DNA of 42,402 nt from Thiorhodococcus sp. (GCA_029257385.1 JARIBS010000017.1:1-42402), one strand, 5' to 3'; counted from the stretch's first letter, positions 29,143 to 38,845 are shown. A program made the numbers and translations. Notes: generated by a model not told the origin, from the letters alone.

Positions 29143-31404
29143 ATGTTGGACGAATTCGACCAGAGCGCCCTCGATTATCATCGCTACCCCAAGCCTGGCA
29201 AGCTGGAGATCAAGGCCACCAAGCCACTCGCCAATCAACGCGATCTGGCGCTCGCCTATTCGCCAGGCGTCGCTGCGGCCTGCCGGGAGATCGAGAAAGA
29301 TCCACTCAACGCCTCGCACTACACCTCACGCGGCAATCTGGTCGCGGTCATCACCAACGGCACGGCGGTGCTCGGGCTGGGCGCCATCGGCGCACTGGCC
29401 TCCAAGCCGGTGATGGAAGGCAAGGCGGTGCTATTTAAGCAGTTTGCCGATATCGACGTCTTCGACATCGAGATCGACGAGCTCGACCCGGAGCAGTTCA
29501 TCGAGACCGTGGTCCGGCTGGAGCCGAGCTTCGGCGGCATCAATTTAGAAGACATCAAGGCCCCGGACTGCTTCATCATCGAGCGCGCCCTCAAGGAGCG
29601 CATGGGCATCCCGGTCTTCCACGACGATCAGCACGGCACCGCCATCGTCGTGAGCGCGGCGATCATCAACGGGCTGCGCGTGGTCGGCAAGGACATCGGC
29701 CAAGCCCGACTGGTCACGGCCGGTGCGGGCGCCGCGGCCCTGGCCTGCGTCGATCTGCTGGTCGCGATGGGCCTGCCCAAAGAGAACGTCACCCTCACCG
29801 ACATCGCAGGTGTCATCTATGCAGGCCGCGCCGAGGAGATGGACCCCTACAAAGCGCGCTATGCGATCGAGACCGACCAACGCACCCTGGAGCAGGCGAT
29901 CGATGGCGCGGACATCTTCCTTGGCCTGTCGGCGGCGGGCGTGCTCAAACCGCAGTGGCTGGCGCGCATGGCCGAGCGGCCGATCATCATGGCGCTCGCC
30001 AACCCGGTCCCCGAGATCATGCCGGATCTGGCCCGCAAGGCGCGCCCCGATGCCATCATCGCCACCGGGCGCTCGGACTTCCCGAACCAGGTCAACAACG
30101 TCCTCTGCTTCCCCTTCATCTTCCGCGGCGCGCTCGACTGCGGCGCCAGCGAAATCAACGAGGCCATGAAGGTCGCCTGCGTGCGCGCCATTGCCGATCT
30201 GGCCATGGCCGAGCCATCCGACATCGTGCGCGCCGCCTATGGCGGCCATCAACTCCAGTTCGGTCCGGAATATCTCATTCCCAAGCCCTTTGATCCGCGC
30301 TTGATGGAGCATCTGGCCCCGGCGGTTGCGCACGCGGCGATGGACAGTGGTGTGGCCACGCGCCCGATCGCGGACCTCGAAGCCTATCGTCTGGCACTGC
30401 ACCATCGCGCCTACCGCACCGGCATGACCATGAAGCCGGTCTTCGACCAGGCCCGTACCGCGCCCAAGCGGGTTGTCTTCGCCGAGGGCGAGGATGAGCG
30501 CGTGCTCCAGGTCGCGCAGCAAGCGGTCGCCGAGGGCGTTGCGCGCCCCATGCTGATTGGTCGCCCCGAGGTGATCGGCAACCGGCTCGCCGAGCTGGGA
30601 CTGAGCATCCGTCCCGAGCGCGATTTCGATCTCGTCATCCCCTGTGAAAACCCCAACTTCGACACCCACTGGCAGAGCTTCTACAACCAGGTCAAACGCC
30701 GTGGTTATGCCCCGGACGAGGCGCGCGAATACATCCGCAACGACCCCACGGTACTGGCCGCGACCATGGTGCGCTGCGGCGACGCCGATGCCATGATCTG
30801 CGGCATCGTCGGGCGTTACGCACGCCACCTCAAGCATGTCGATGAAGCCATCGGCACCGCGCCCGGCGTGCGCCGCCTGACCGCCATGAACGCCATCGTG
30901 TTGCGCTGCGGCCCGTTGTTTATCGCCGATACTTATGTGCAGGCCGACCCAAATGCGGAGGAACTGGCCGAGATCACGCGGCTGTGCGCCGCTGAGGTCA
31001 GACGCTTTGGCCTGGTGCCGAAGATCGCCTTCGTCTCGCACTCTAATTTCGGCAGTGACGACTCGCTCAGCGCCAGCAAGATGAAGCAGGCGCTACACCT
31101 GCTGCGCGCCCAGGAGCCCGAGCTGGAGGTCGAGGGCGAGATGCACGCCAACCTTGCCTTTGATGCCGTGGGCCGTCAGGCGCGCTTCCCCGACTCGCGG
31201 CTCGAGGGACGCGCCAACCTGTTGATCATGCCCAACCAGGACGCGGCCAACATCGCCTTCAACCTGCTGCGCGCCATGAACGAGGGTGGCGCGCTTGGTC
31301 CGATCCTGCTCGGCACCGCATACGCGGCCCATGTCCTCACCCCAAGCACGTCGGTGCGTGGGCTGCTCAATATGACTGCGCTGGCGGCCGTTCAGGCCGG
31401 GTAA
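29143..31404 (+). CDS. maeB: NADP-dependent malic enzyme with C-terminal phosphotransacetylase-like domain
   Basis: Oxidatively decarboxylates malate to pyruvate, making NADPH. 753 residues, the long hybrid form. Malic enzyme part (about 1-430): [77 protein letters not shown]. The C-terminal part (about 430-753) resembles phosphotransacetylase ([63 protein letters not shown]) and in this family is regulatory, sensing acetyl-CoA, rather than a Pta enzyme. Start ATG 29143 with CCGGAG upstream. Confidence 0.96.
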   Translation: MLDEFDQSALDYHRYPKPGKLEIKATKPLANQRDLALAYSPGVAAACREIEKDPLNASHYTSRGNLVAVITNGTAVLGLGAIGALASKPVMEGKAVLFKQFADIDVFDIEIDELDPEQFIETVVRLEPSFGGINLEDIKAPDCFIIERALKERMGIPVFHDDQHGTAIVVSAAIINGLRVVGKDIGQARLVTAGAGAAALACVDLLVAMGLPKENVTLTDIAGVIYAGRAEEMDPYKARYAIETDQRTLEQAIDGADIFLGLSAAGVLKPQWLARMAERPIIMALANPVPEIMPDLARKARPDAIIATGRSDFPNQVNNVLCFPFIFRGALDCGASEINEAMKVACVRAIADLAMAEPSDIVRAAYGGHQLQFGPEYLIPKPFDPRLMEHLAPAVAHAAMDSGVATRPIADLEAYRLALHHRAYRTGMTMKPVFDQARTAPKRVVFAEGEDERVLQVAQQAVAEGVARPMLIGRPEVIGNRLAELGLSIRPERDFDLVIPCENPNFDTHWQSFYNQVKRRGYAPDEAREYIRNDPTVLAATMVRCGDADAMICGIVGRYARHLKHVDEAIGTAPGVRRLTAMNAIVLRCGPLFIADTYVQADPNAEELAEITRLCAAEVRRFGLVPKIAFVSHSNFGSDDSLSASKMKQALHLLRAQEPELEVEGEMHANLAFDAVGRQARFPDSRLEGRANLLIMPNQDAANIAFNLLRAMNEGGALGPILLGTAYAAHVLTPSTSVRGLLNMTALAAVQAG

Positions 31405-31429
31405 GCCGCTCGCGCTGAGTGCACGCTTT

Positions 31430-31463
31430 CGCTATCGTGGTGCCTGTCCAGACCACGATAGCG
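31430..31463 (+). terminator. Strong hairpin after maeB
   Basis: A perfect 12-bp stem, CGCTATCGTGGT/ACCACGATAGCG, with a 10-base loop, starts 26 bases after the maeB stop. There is no T-run, so it may stop transcription weakly or stabilise the mRNA end. Confidence 0.45.
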
Positions 31464-31590
31464 GTGATGGGTGTGCCAGCGGCTTGAGCCGTCTGAGCCA
31501 CGCCTGTATGCTCGCGGCCTTTGCGTCCATTCAGGGCATGTCCCGCCGCGTCAACACCCTGACGCATCCACCGGACAGACCGATCACTCC

Positions 31591-33168
31591 ATGACACACA
31601 CCATCACGGTCGAGCAGTCTGGCTGGAGAAACGCGTGGAAAGCTTTTTTCGACCGGCGCGTGATCAGCATGCTGTTTCTGGGCTTCTCGGCCGGCATCCC
31701 GCTGCTGCTGATCTTCTCCTCGCTCTCGCTGTGGCTGCGCGAGGCGGGCATCGAGCGCAACGCGGTCACCTTCTTCAGTTGGGCCGCGCTGGCGTTCTCG
31801 TTTAAGTTCATCTGGGCGCCGCTGATCGATCGTCTGCCCGTACCCTTTATGACCCGTGTGTTCGGACGGCGCCGGGCCTGGCTGTTGATCGCCCAAACCG
31901 CGATCATCGCCGCCATCCTGCTCATGGCCCATATCGACCCGGCCAGCGGCTCCGACAGCCTCACACGCATGGCATTGGCGGCCGTACTGCTCGGCTTCTC
32001 GGCGGCGACCCAGGATATCGTCATTGATGCCTATCGCATCGAATCCGCCGCCCCGCGACTTCAGGCGCTGATGTCCTCGACCTATATCGCTGGCTATCGC
32101 ATCGGCATGGTGGTGGCCGGTGCCGGTGCGCTCTATCTGGCGGATCTGTTTGGTTCTGAGGTCGGCGCTTATAGCTATGCAGCCTGGCGCACGACCTATC
32201 TGATCATGGCCAGCACCATGCTGGTTGGGCTGATCACCACGCTGGCGATCCGCGAGCCGGTGACTGACCGCGCCGGTGAGCAGCTCTATGCACCCACGGA
32301 TTATCTGCGTCTGATGATGGTCTTCGCCGCGACGGCATGCGTTTTCGCCTGGATCTTCTTTTTGAGTGACGCCCTCTTCGATGGACTGAAAGCTGCCGTC
32401 GCAGGCGGTATTCTGAGCAGCTTTTTACTGGAGGTGCTGCATTTCGTGCTCGCAGTGGGTGCGGCGGTGTTGGTCGGCTGGATGCTGGTCAGACTCGGGG
32501 CCATCAACCGGGTCATGGCCCGCGAGACCTGGATTGAGCCGGCGCTCGATTTCTTCCAGCGCTATGGGCTGAAAACCGCGCTGCTGCTGCTGGCGCTGAT
32601 CGGGCTTTACCGGATCTCGGATATCGTGCTGGGGGTGATTTCCAATGTTTTCTATCAGGATCTCGGCTTTACCAAGACCGAAATCGCCACTGCGGTCAAG
32701 ACCTTCGGGGTGATCGTCAGCATCATCGGTGGATTGCTCGGCGGCGTGCTGGCAACCCGCTATGGGGTGATGCGTATCCTGATGCTCGGGGCCATTCTCT
32801 CGGCCACGACCCACCTCATCTTCGTCGTGCTAGCCTATGCCGGAGCCAACCTGCCCCTACTGTATATCGCGGTGGGCGCGGACAATCTGGTCGCCGGACT
32901 CGCCAGTGCGGCCTTTGTCGCCTTTCTGTCGAGCCTGACCAATGTGTCCTTCACGGCCGTTCAGTACGCCATTTTCAGCTCGCTCATGACCCTGCTGCCC
33001 AAGTTGCTCGGCGGCTATTCGGGCACGATCGTCAACGGGATCGGCTATCCGGGGTTCTTCGTCTTTACTTGCCTGATCGGGGTTCCGGTCATTGCTCTGG
33101 TGTGGCTCGCGGGTCGGCGGCTCTCTATTGACGGTCAGGCACACCTCAAGAGCCGGGCGAACGGCTGA
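31591..33168 (+). CDS. ampG: AmpG-like major facilitator permease
   Basis: Inner-membrane permease of the AmpG family, which imports anhydromuropeptides for cell-wall recycling. Start at ATG 31591 (MTHTITVEQSGWRNAWKAFF); the upstream extension is not protein-like. 525 residues with 12-14 predicted membrane helices. Seen: FLGFSAGIPLLLIFSSLSLW, FSFKFIWAPLIDRLPVPF, FGRRRAWLLIAQ, GFSAATQDIVIDAYRIE, and in the second half KTFGVIVSIIGGLLGGVLATRYG and ANVSFT-like helices with SSLMTLLPKLLGGYSG. The first-half motifs are those of AmpG. No ampD, nagZ or beta-lactamase neighbour is present, so substrate is inferred from family only. Confidence 0.82.
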   Translation: MTHTITVEQSGWRNAWKAFFDRRVISMLFLGFSAGIPLLLIFSSLSLWLREAGIERNAVTFFSWAALAFSFKFIWAPLIDRLPVPFMTRVFGRRRAWLLIAQTAIIAAILLMAHIDPASGSDSLTRMALAAVLLGFSAATQDIVIDAYRIESAAPRLQALMSSTYIAGYRIGMVVAGAGALYLADLFGSEVGAYSYAAWRTTYLIMASTMLVGLITTLAIREPVTDRAGEQLYAPTDYLRLMMVFAATACVFAWIFFLSDALFDGLKAAVAGGILSSFLLEVLHFVLAVGAAVLVGWMLVRLGAINRVMARETWIEPALDFFQRYGLKTALLLLALIGLYRISDIVLGVISNVFYQDLGFTKTEIATAVKTFGVIVSIIGGLLGGVLATRYGVMRILMLGAILSATTHLIFVVLAYAGANLPLLYIAVGADNLVAGLASAAFVAFLSSLTNVSFTAVQYAIFSSLMTLLPKLLGGYSGTIVNGIGYPGFFVFTCLIGVPVIALVWLAGRRLSIDGQAHLKSRANG

Positions 33169-33193
33169 GCGCATGATGCCCAGCCCTTGCGCC

Positions 33194-33223
33194 TTGCGCA
33201 CGAACGGTGCAAACGCCTATACT
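33194..33223 (+). promoter_or_regulatory. Candidate promoter upstream of the sulfur-globule-like gene
   Basis: TTGCGC (33194-33199) and TATACT (33218-33223) are 18 bp apart. The -10 is good and the -35 moderate. It would give a leader of about 250 nt, which contains a run of nine Gs at 33267-33275. The remainder of the gap 33169-33476 shows no gene. Confidence 0.45.
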
Positions 33224-33476
33224 CCAGTCGCCAAGAATGGAACCGAACCGGCCTTTTGTCTCGCCCGGGGGGGGGCCTTCAGATGCTAGGTCGAGGGCCA
33301 TCAAAATACCCATTCGATCAGATGTGCCTTCCCTGAGCATTGAGCCTTTCGGAAACGTACACCGACACCCTCTTCGTCCCAGACTGTGCCGGCTCCCTTG
33401 GTATCCGTTTTGGCGTTCGGACTCGAATCCAGACCGCTACTCCATCAAACGCTTCATGAACCTCAAGGTAATCAAA

Positions 33477-33941
33477 ATGATCAAGACCAATACGCTCGCT
33501 GGACTCGCCGCGGCTGCCATTCTTGCCGGTGCATCATTTGGCGCGAGCGCCTGGTGGGGCGGCCCAGGTTACGGTAACAACTACGGCAGTGGCATATTAG
33601 ACGGTATGGGCGACATGTTCGGCGACGGTTACGGCGACTTCAACATGAGCATGGGCGGTGGTGGGCGCGGCTATGGTCGGGGCTATGGTCGCGGTAACGG
33701 CTATGGCTACGGTAGCGGATACGGCGCGCCTTACGGTGGCGGCTATGGTGCACCCTATGGCGGCGGCGGCTATGGTGCACCCTATGGCGGCGGCTATGGC
33801 GCGCCTTATGGCGGCGGCTACGGCGGCGGCTACGGCGGCGGCGCGCCCTACGGTTACGGTGCGCCTTATGGCGGTGGCTATGCCGTCCCGTATGGCGTCA
33901 TACCTGTTCCAGTCCAGCCGCAGATAGCCCCGGCTCAATAA
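33477..33941 (+). CDS. Exported Gly/Tyr-rich protein, sulfur globule envelope type (CV1/CV2-like)
   Basis: Start at ATG 33477 with AAGGT upstream, 154 residues. A signal peptide ([20 protein letters not shown]) ends in ASA at 23-25, so it is exported. The mature part is [14 protein letters not shown], then [20 protein letters not shown], then [14 protein letters not shown], and finally a repeat zone with six APYG units (83-132). This composition and the [16 protein letters not shown] block match my recollection of the sulfur globule proteins SgpA/SgpB (CV1, CV2) of Allochromatium, which coat periplasmic sulfur globules made during sulfide and thiosulfate oxidation. It is longer than CV1/CV2 (about 10.5 kDa mature), apparently by repeat expansion. 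No sox or dsr genes are nearby. Which Sgp it is cannot be said, so no symbol is given. Confidence 0.75.
   Translation: MIKTNTLAGLAAAAILAGASFGASAWWGGPGYGNNYGSGILDGMGDMFGDGYGDFNMSMGGGGRGYGRGYGRGNGYGYGSGYGAPYGGGYGAPYGGGGYGAPYGGGYGAPYGGGYGGGYGGGAPYGYGAPYGGGYAVPYGVIPVPVQPQIAPAQ
33723..33881 (+). repeat. In-gene tandem repeats encoding GAPYGGGY units
   Basis: Imperfect 24-27-bp units, each coding GAPYGGGY or GAPYGGGGY, recur through this stretch, two of them nearly identical in DNA sequence. Codons for Gly and Tyr (ggc, tat, tac) differ only slightly between units, the pattern expected from recent slippage or unequal exchange. Confidence 0.8.
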
Positions 33942-34033
33942 GGCCACCTTCGAGTCGGACGCTACTCGACCAGGGACGGTTGAGCGGCGTCGCCTGCAGG
34001 GTCGAGACGGGGCTGGCGGCGAGCCTGAAGCGT

Positions 34034-34636
34034 CTAGCCATCTGGAGTCACACGCTCGAACCAAGCAGCAAAAAGCGCTCTGAGATACACCAACGCCAGC
34101 GTCTGGATGCCTGGCGCGGTGGACTCACGCGCACCGGCGCAATTGAGCGCCCTGACCCGATTGGTGATCAGCCAGTCGATGATCGGCACGACATCCACCC
34201 CCCTGCTCAGATCACGCATCAGCAACGCCCGCCCTCCCCGTCTGGAGAGCTGAGCGATCAATGCGGTTTCATCACCGAGTGCGCCGCGATAGAGGATGAG
34301 TGTCGCGTCAGAATCACGGACATTCAGTCCCGCGAGTTTAAGATCATCACACAGCGGCGTTTCCAGCAGAGGATAATGCTCCGCGATCGGCCCGTCCTCG
34401 GCGTGCCTGCCCCTCGGGCACCAACCGCTAACAGACAGTCCGAGCGCGAGTGCCGCATCAAGCGCGGCGCGCTCCACCCCAGCCTGACCACCCGAGACGA
34501 TCACAATCCGCTCGCCGAGCGGGGACCTGATGCGCTGGCGATGTAAGAGCGCTAAGAGTTCGCGATCCTGTTTGGCGAAGTAGAGGTCTTCCTCGACCTT
34601 TCCCTTGCGCTGCAGCGTGTCGACAACTGTGTGCAT
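34034..34636 (-). CDS. Putative molybdenum-cofactor-carrier-like protein with extra N-terminal segment
   Basis: Start at ATG 34636, five bases after the cmoB stop; 200 residues. Residues ~43-180 match the Moco-carrier family (SLOG/Rossmann fold): IVIVSGGQAGVERAALDAAL, GWCPRGRHAEDGPI, YPLLETP, NVRDSDATLILYRG. In the common form the first motif is GGQTGVDRAALD; here Thr is Ala and Asp is Glu. Residues ~1-40 (TLQRKGKVEEDLYFAKQDRE) are a charged, helical segment resembling small stand-alone proteins and not part of the usual domain. Cofactor binding has been shown for the algal relative; the bacterial role is unclear. Probably co-transcribed with cmoA-cmoB, a link I cannot explain functionally. 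Confidence 0.72.
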   Translation of the reverse strand: MHTVVDTLQRKGKVEEDLYFAKQDRELLALLHRQRIRSPLGERIVIVSGGQAGVERAALDAALALGLSVSGWCPRGRHAEDGPIAEHYPLLETPLCDDLKLAGLNVRDSDATLILYRGALGDETALIAQLSRRGGRALLMRDLSRGVDVVPIIDWLITNRVRALNCAGARESTAPGIQTLALVYLRALFAAWFERVTPDG

Positions 34637-34640
34637 TATT

Positions 34641-35621
34641 TCAGGGTCTCTGCGCAATCAACAGCGCACGTGTGGGAGGCGCATGCCCCTCAATGGTTCG
34701 AGTCGGCGTCTCTGGGTCGAGCTGATCGGCCAGTGACTGAAAGCGCATCCAGGCCGTCGAGCGCTGCTCCTCGCTGCTGGTTCGGGACACATCGACCACC
34801 TCGAGCGCCTTGAAGCCGCACCGGCCAAGCCAGACTTTGAGTGCCTCGACACTGGGGATGAACCAGACATTGCGCATGCCCGCATAGCGCCCCGGCGGCA
34901 CCAGGATCTGCTGGCCTGGCGCATCAATGACCAGGGTTTCGAGCACCAACTCACCGCCGGGCCGCAGCAGCCGATACAGATCGAACAGATGCTCGATGGG
35001 CGAGCGACGATGATAGAGCACTCCCATGGAGAATAGCGTATCAAACCCGCTCAGCTCCCTTGGCAGATCTTCGATGCCAAGCGGCAGAACCGCCAGAGCA
35101 TCCGTACAAAGATAGCGGTTGAGGGCCTGGAACTGCACCACAAACAGCAGCGTCGGGTCGATACCCATGACCAGCTCGGCACCGGCACCGAGCATGCGCC
35201 AGGCGTGATAGCCGTTACCGCAGCCGACATCAAGCACCAGCCGCCCATTGAGGGGCGTGATCGCCTCCGCGCATCTGTCCCACTTGAGGTCTGAGCGCCA
35301 TTCGGTATCGATCATCACGTCATGGATGCGCAACGGTCCCTTGCGCCAGGGGTGCAGCGCCATCAGGGCCGCGCGCAGACGGACCTCGGTTGCGGGATTA
35401 AGCAAGATGCGCGAGACGGCGCCCACGCACGGCTGATCCAGTACGGCCACAGTGTCGGGCAGCTCGGGCAGCGCAGCGAGCGCAGCCTCCCAGCGCGCTA
35501 GATCGCCATGCGCGCCCGGTCCGAGACGTCGCCTGAGAGCCGCTTCCAGTGCTGTGCGCCAGGGCGCTAAGCGAGTTTGCGACAGACGCTCCAAAAAAGG
35601 CCCGAAGGCACTCAGGTCCAT
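34641..35621 (-). CDS. cmoB: tRNA U34 carboxymethyltransferase
   Basis: Transfers the carboxymethyl group from carboxy-SAM to 5-hydroxyuridine-34, giving cmo5U in tRNAs that read four-codon boxes. Start at ATG 35621 (MDLSAFGPFLERL), which overlaps the cmoA stop by 10 bp; 326 residues, the family length. SAM fold: LVLDVGCGNGYHAWRMLGAG, MGIDPTLLFVVQFQALNRYL, SMGVLYHRRSPIEHL, RPGGELVLETLVID, and VWFIPSVEALKVWLGRCGF near the end. Confidence 0.95.
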   Translation of the reverse strand: MDLSAFGPFLERLSQTRLAPWRTALEAALRRRLGPGAHGDLARWEAALAALPELPDTVAVLDQPCVGAVSRILLNPATEVRLRAALMALHPWRKGPLRIHDVMIDTEWRSDLKWDRCAEAITPLNGRLVLDVGCGNGYHAWRMLGAGAELVMGIDPTLLFVVQFQALNRYLCTDALAVLPLGIEDLPRELSGFDTLFSMGVLYHRRSPIEHLFDLYRLLRPGGELVLETLVIDAPGQQILVPPGRYAGMRNVWFIPSVEALKVWLGRCGFKALEVVDVSRTSSEEQRSTAWMRFQSLADQLDPETPTRTIEGHAPPTRALLIAQRP

Positions 35622-36343
35622 GCCAGCCAGGCGACAAAATTGAGGCTTTGGAACCAACGCGTCGCACCGGCGAAACCCGCCTCAGCAAGACGCTGTTCGT
35701 GGGTCTCGATGCTATCGGGCACCAACACCCGTTCGAGCGCCGTACGTTTGGCGCTGATGGCCATCTCGCTGTAACCATTGGCACGCTTGAAGTCCTCGTG
35801 CAGCGCCGTCAGCAGCGCACCGCCACGATCCTGACCGACCGCGATCTTCTCGGCCAGAATCAATACGCCGCCCGGAGTCAATCCGGCGCGGATACGCCCC
35901 AGCAGATCCAGACGCGCAGGTGCCGGGATGAACTGGAGCGTGAGGTTCGACACCACCAGAGACGCCTGCTCGATCGGCACCTCTCGGATATCGGCACACA
36001 GCGCCTCGACTCGCTCCGCGCCGGGCACATCGGCAAGACGCGCGCGCAGCCCGTCGATCATCGCGGGCGCATTGTCGAGCGCAATGATCTCGACCTGCGG
36101 TCCGGTTTGGCGCAGGATTGAGCGGGTGACCGCCCCCAACGAGCAGCCCAGGTCATAGCAGCGTGTACCCGGCTGCGCGACCCTGCGCGCCACAAGACCG
36201 GAAAGCCCGACCAATTCGGCGTACCCTGGTACGGAGCGGCGCACCATGTCGGGGAAGACCCGTGCGACATCGGCGTCGAACTCGAAGGGCCTGATTGGCC
36301 CGAGCGGCCGATCGAACAAGTCGTCTGGATCAGAGTGCGTCAT
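35612..36343 (-). CDS. cmoA: Carboxy-S-adenosyl-L-methionine synthase
   Basis: Makes carboxy-SAM from SAM and prephenate, the donor used by CmoB. 243 residues. Seen: DDLFDRPLGPIRPFEFDADV at the N-terminus, SAM motif CYDLGCSLGAVTRSIL, IIALDNAPAMIDGLRARL, VVSNLTLQFIPAPAR, and LILAEKIAVG. Start ATG 36343. Its 3' end overlaps cmoB, so the two successive enzymes are translationally coupled. Divergent from ppk1. Confidence 0.95.
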   Translation of the reverse strand: MTHSDPDDLFDRPLGPIRPFEFDADVARVFPDMVRRSVPGYAELVGLSGLVARRVAQPGTRCYDLGCSLGAVTRSILRQTGPQVEIIALDNAPAMIDGLRARLADVPGAERVEALCADIREVPIEQASLVVSNLTLQFIPAPARLDLLGRIRAGLTPGGVLILAEKIAVGQDRGGALLTALHEDFKRANGYSEMAISAKRTALERVLVPDSIETHEQRLAEAGFAGATRWFQSLNFVAWLAWT

Positions 36344-36575
36344 AGCGCAGTATTCTACCCCGGCGAGGAAATCGCTCCCAGATGATCCTCGCGCTCGGCA
36401 GTCTGGCGATCATCACCGCAAGCCGACATCATCGATTCTGGCGCTTGGGAGGTGCAATAAGGCGGAAAACACGTGCACTCTGGGTATATATTGGTGTCGA
36501 TGTCCAAGACCCGGGGCAGATTTTTAAAATGAGAGGCAGACCGCCCGCAACCCACGAGGAAACTGGAAACCCATT

Positions 36576-38804
36576 ATGAGCATGAGCACGAGCCATATCG
36601 ACGACCTGGTCGAAAGCGAGGCTGATACCCTCATCGCCACCCTTCCCGCGCCTGTGGAGGACATCGACCTCAATGACCCCAGTCTCTATCTGAACCGCGA
36701 GCTGACGTGGCTCGGCTTCAATAGCCGCGTGCTCCATGAGGCCCAAGACCCGCGCAACCCGCTGCTCGAGCGGGTGAAGTTCCTGGCCATCGTCAGTAAC
36801 AACCTCGATGAGTTCTACATGAAGCGCATCGGCGGACTCAAGCAGCAGATCGCCGCCAGTGTGCACACCCAGAGCCTGGATGGCCGCACGCCAGGCCAGC
36901 AGCTCAAGGAGTGCCAGAGCGTGGTGCGTACGCTCCAGACCGAACAGCGACGTATCTACATCGCGCTGATGGACGAGCTGTCCGACCACGACATCCAGAT
37001 CGTCCTCTGCGCGGATCTGCCAGTAGCCGACCGCGAGCGCCTGCGCGAGCACTTTCGCGCCAATATCTTCCCGATGCTCACGCCGCTGGCGATGGACCCG
37101 GCGCACCCCTTCCCGTTTATCTCCAATCTCACGCTGAATCTGCTGGTGACCTTGCGCTACCCCGGTGGAAACGAGATCTATATGGCCCGCGTCAAGGTTC
37201 CGGTGAACAAGGACGTCTCGCGGCGCCTGATCTCGATCGGTGACACGCAGACCTATGTCACGCTTGAAGACCTCATGGTCAACAATCTGGACATGCTCTT
37301 CCCCGGTATGGAGTTCGTCTCCTGCGCGCTGTTTCGCGTCACCCGCAACGCCATCGTCGAGCCGGACGTGGAGGCCGCCACCGACCTCTTGGAGATGATT
37401 GAGAGCGAGCTGCGCGAGCGCCATTTCGCGCCCATCGTGCGACTTGAGATCCAGCCCGGTATGGAACCCATCCATCGCGGCATGCTCGCCGCCGAGCTGG
37501 GGCTGAACGAGGAGCAGGACGTCATTGAGGTCGAGGGCATGATGGCAATGTGCGATCTGTTCGAGATCGCCTCGATCGACATCCCCGAGCTGCGCGACAA
37601 GCCCCATCGCCCGGTCGATCACCCGTTGCTGGCCAACGACCGGCGCAACATCTTCCACATCATCCGTGAGAACGGGCCGATCCTGCTCCAGCACCCCTAT
37701 CAGCCCTTTAGTACCTCGGTCGAGCGCTTCCTGCGTACCGCCGCCGAAGATCCCAAGGTGCTGGCGATCAAGATGACGCTCTACCGCACCTCGGGCGGCG
37801 CCATCCTGGACTCACTCATTGAGGCCGCGCACAACGGCAAGCAGGTCGCGGTTTTGGTGGAGCTTAAGGCGCGCTTCGACGAGGCCGCCAACATCGGCTG
37901 GGCGCGCCGGCTGGAGGGCGAAGGCATCCATGTCAACTATGGCGTCATGGGGCTGAAGACGCACAGCAAGCTGATTTTCGTCGTGCGCCGCGACTATGCC
38001 CAACTGCGCCGCTATTACCACATCGGCACCGGCAACTATCACCCAGGCACCGCCAAGCTCTACACCGATCTGGGCATGCTCGGCTGCGACGAAGACATCG
38101 GTCAGGATCTCACCGAGCTTTTCAACTATCTCACCGGCTACTCGCCACCGCCGAGCTATCGCAAGCTTCTGGTCGCGCCCTATAACCTCAAGCGCGCCAT
38201 CATCGACAAGATCAATCGCGAGATCGAGCATCACGCGCACGACGGCAGCGGCCTCATCCAGATGAAAATGAACGCTCTGGAAGACGCCGAGATCACCCGC
38301 GCACTTTACAAGGCCGGCCGCGCCGGTGTGCAGATCGATCTCATCATCCGCGATACCTGCCGCCTCCGTCCTGGACTGCCCGGCATCAGTGAGAATGCCC
38401 ACGTGATTAGTATCGTCGGACGCTTCCTCGAACACGCGCGCGTCATGTACTTTCACAACGGCGGCGAGGATGAATATTTCATCGGCTCGGCGGACATGAT
38501 GGGGCGCAACCTCGACAGTCGTGTGGAGGTCCACGCTCCGGTCGAAGACCTCGAGCTGCGCCAGGAGCTGCGTCTGATGCTCGATGTCCAGTTCGCCGAC
38601 ACCCGTACTGCCTGGGACATGGACTCGAACGGCCATTACACCCAACGCGTCCCCGAGGACGAACACGCCAGAAGCTCTCAGGAGACCCTGATCAGCTTGG
38701 CCGAAAAACGCCTCGCCGCCGCCGTCAACCACAAGGAGAAGAAGATCCGCTCCAGGCTATTGAGCCACTTCCAGTGGCGGTTGCACAATAAGGGTCTGCA
38801 GTAA
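36576..38804 (+). CDS. ppk1: Polyphosphate kinase 1
   Basis: Reversibly polymerises ATP gamma-phosphate into inorganic polyphosphate. 742 residues, slightly longer than E. coli Ppk (about 50 extra, mostly an acidic N-terminus before SLYLNRELTWLGFNSRVL). Seen: FLAIVSNNLDEFYMKRIGGL, the middle domain, and the two PLD-like catalytic domains with the phosphorylated His in GLKTHSKLIFVVRRD (His463), YHIGTGNYHPGTAKLYTDLG, and the second catalytic stretch LEHARVMYFHNGGEDEYFIG. Start ATG 36576 (a second ATG lies two codons on). No ppx neighbour. The 232-bp gap upstream has no convincing promoter or pho box by eye. Confidence 0.96.
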   Translation: MSMSTSHIDDLVESEADTLIATLPAPVEDIDLNDPSLYLNRELTWLGFNSRVLHEAQDPRNPLLERVKFLAIVSNNLDEFYMKRIGGLKQQIAASVHTQSLDGRTPGQQLKECQSVVRTLQTEQRRIYIALMDELSDHDIQIVLCADLPVADRERLREHFRANIFPMLTPLAMDPAHPFPFISNLTLNLLVTLRYPGGNEIYMARVKVPVNKDVSRRLISIGDTQTYVTLEDLMVNNLDMLFPGMEFVSCALFRVTRNAIVEPDVEAATDLLEMIESELRERHFAPIVRLEIQPGMEPIHRGMLAAELGLNEEQDVIEVEGMMAMCDLFEIASIDIPELRDKPHRPVDHPLLANDRRNIFHIIRENGPILLQHPYQPFSTSVERFLRTAAEDPKVLAIKMTLYRTSGGAILDSLIEAAHNGKQVAVLVELKARFDEAANIGWARRLEGEGIHVNYGVMGLKTHSKLIFVVRRDYAQLRRYYHIGTGNYHPGTAKLYTDLGMLGCDEDIGQDLTELFNYLTGYSPPPSYRKLLVAPYNLKRAIIDKINREIEHHAHDGSGLIQMKMNALEDAEITRALYKAGRAGVQIDLIIRDTCRLRPGLPGISENAHVISIVGRFLEHARVMYFHNGGEDEYFIGSADMMGRNLDSRVEVHAPVEDLELRQELRLMLDVQFADTRTAWDMDSNGHYTQRVPEDEHARSSQETLISLAEKRLAAAVNHKEKKIRSRLLSHFQWRLHNKGLQ

Positions 38805-38845
38805 TATACGGCGGCATTTGGCCTGATTCGGGAAAACGGCCAGCC

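Noticed and set aside
28975-29319. N-terminal extension of apbE
   Set aside because: It overlaps the maeB start on the other strand and would bury the lipoprotein signal sequence in the middle of the protein.
29545-31041. 498-codon open frame on the minus strand inside maeB
   Set aside because: It is the reverse strand of a well-supported gene. The translation is rich in Gly/Asp/His/Arg without domain motifs, the usual result of GC-rich third positions.
33723-33881. Short regular repeats considered as a CRISPR array
   Set aside because: The units are in frame, code GAPYGGGY and have no unique spacers; they are protein repeats.
36429-37694. 421-codon open frame on the minus strand inside ppk1 and its upstream gap
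   Set aside because: Antisense of ppk1 coding sequence, no ribosome site or motif. ppk1 motifs are unmistakable on the other strand.
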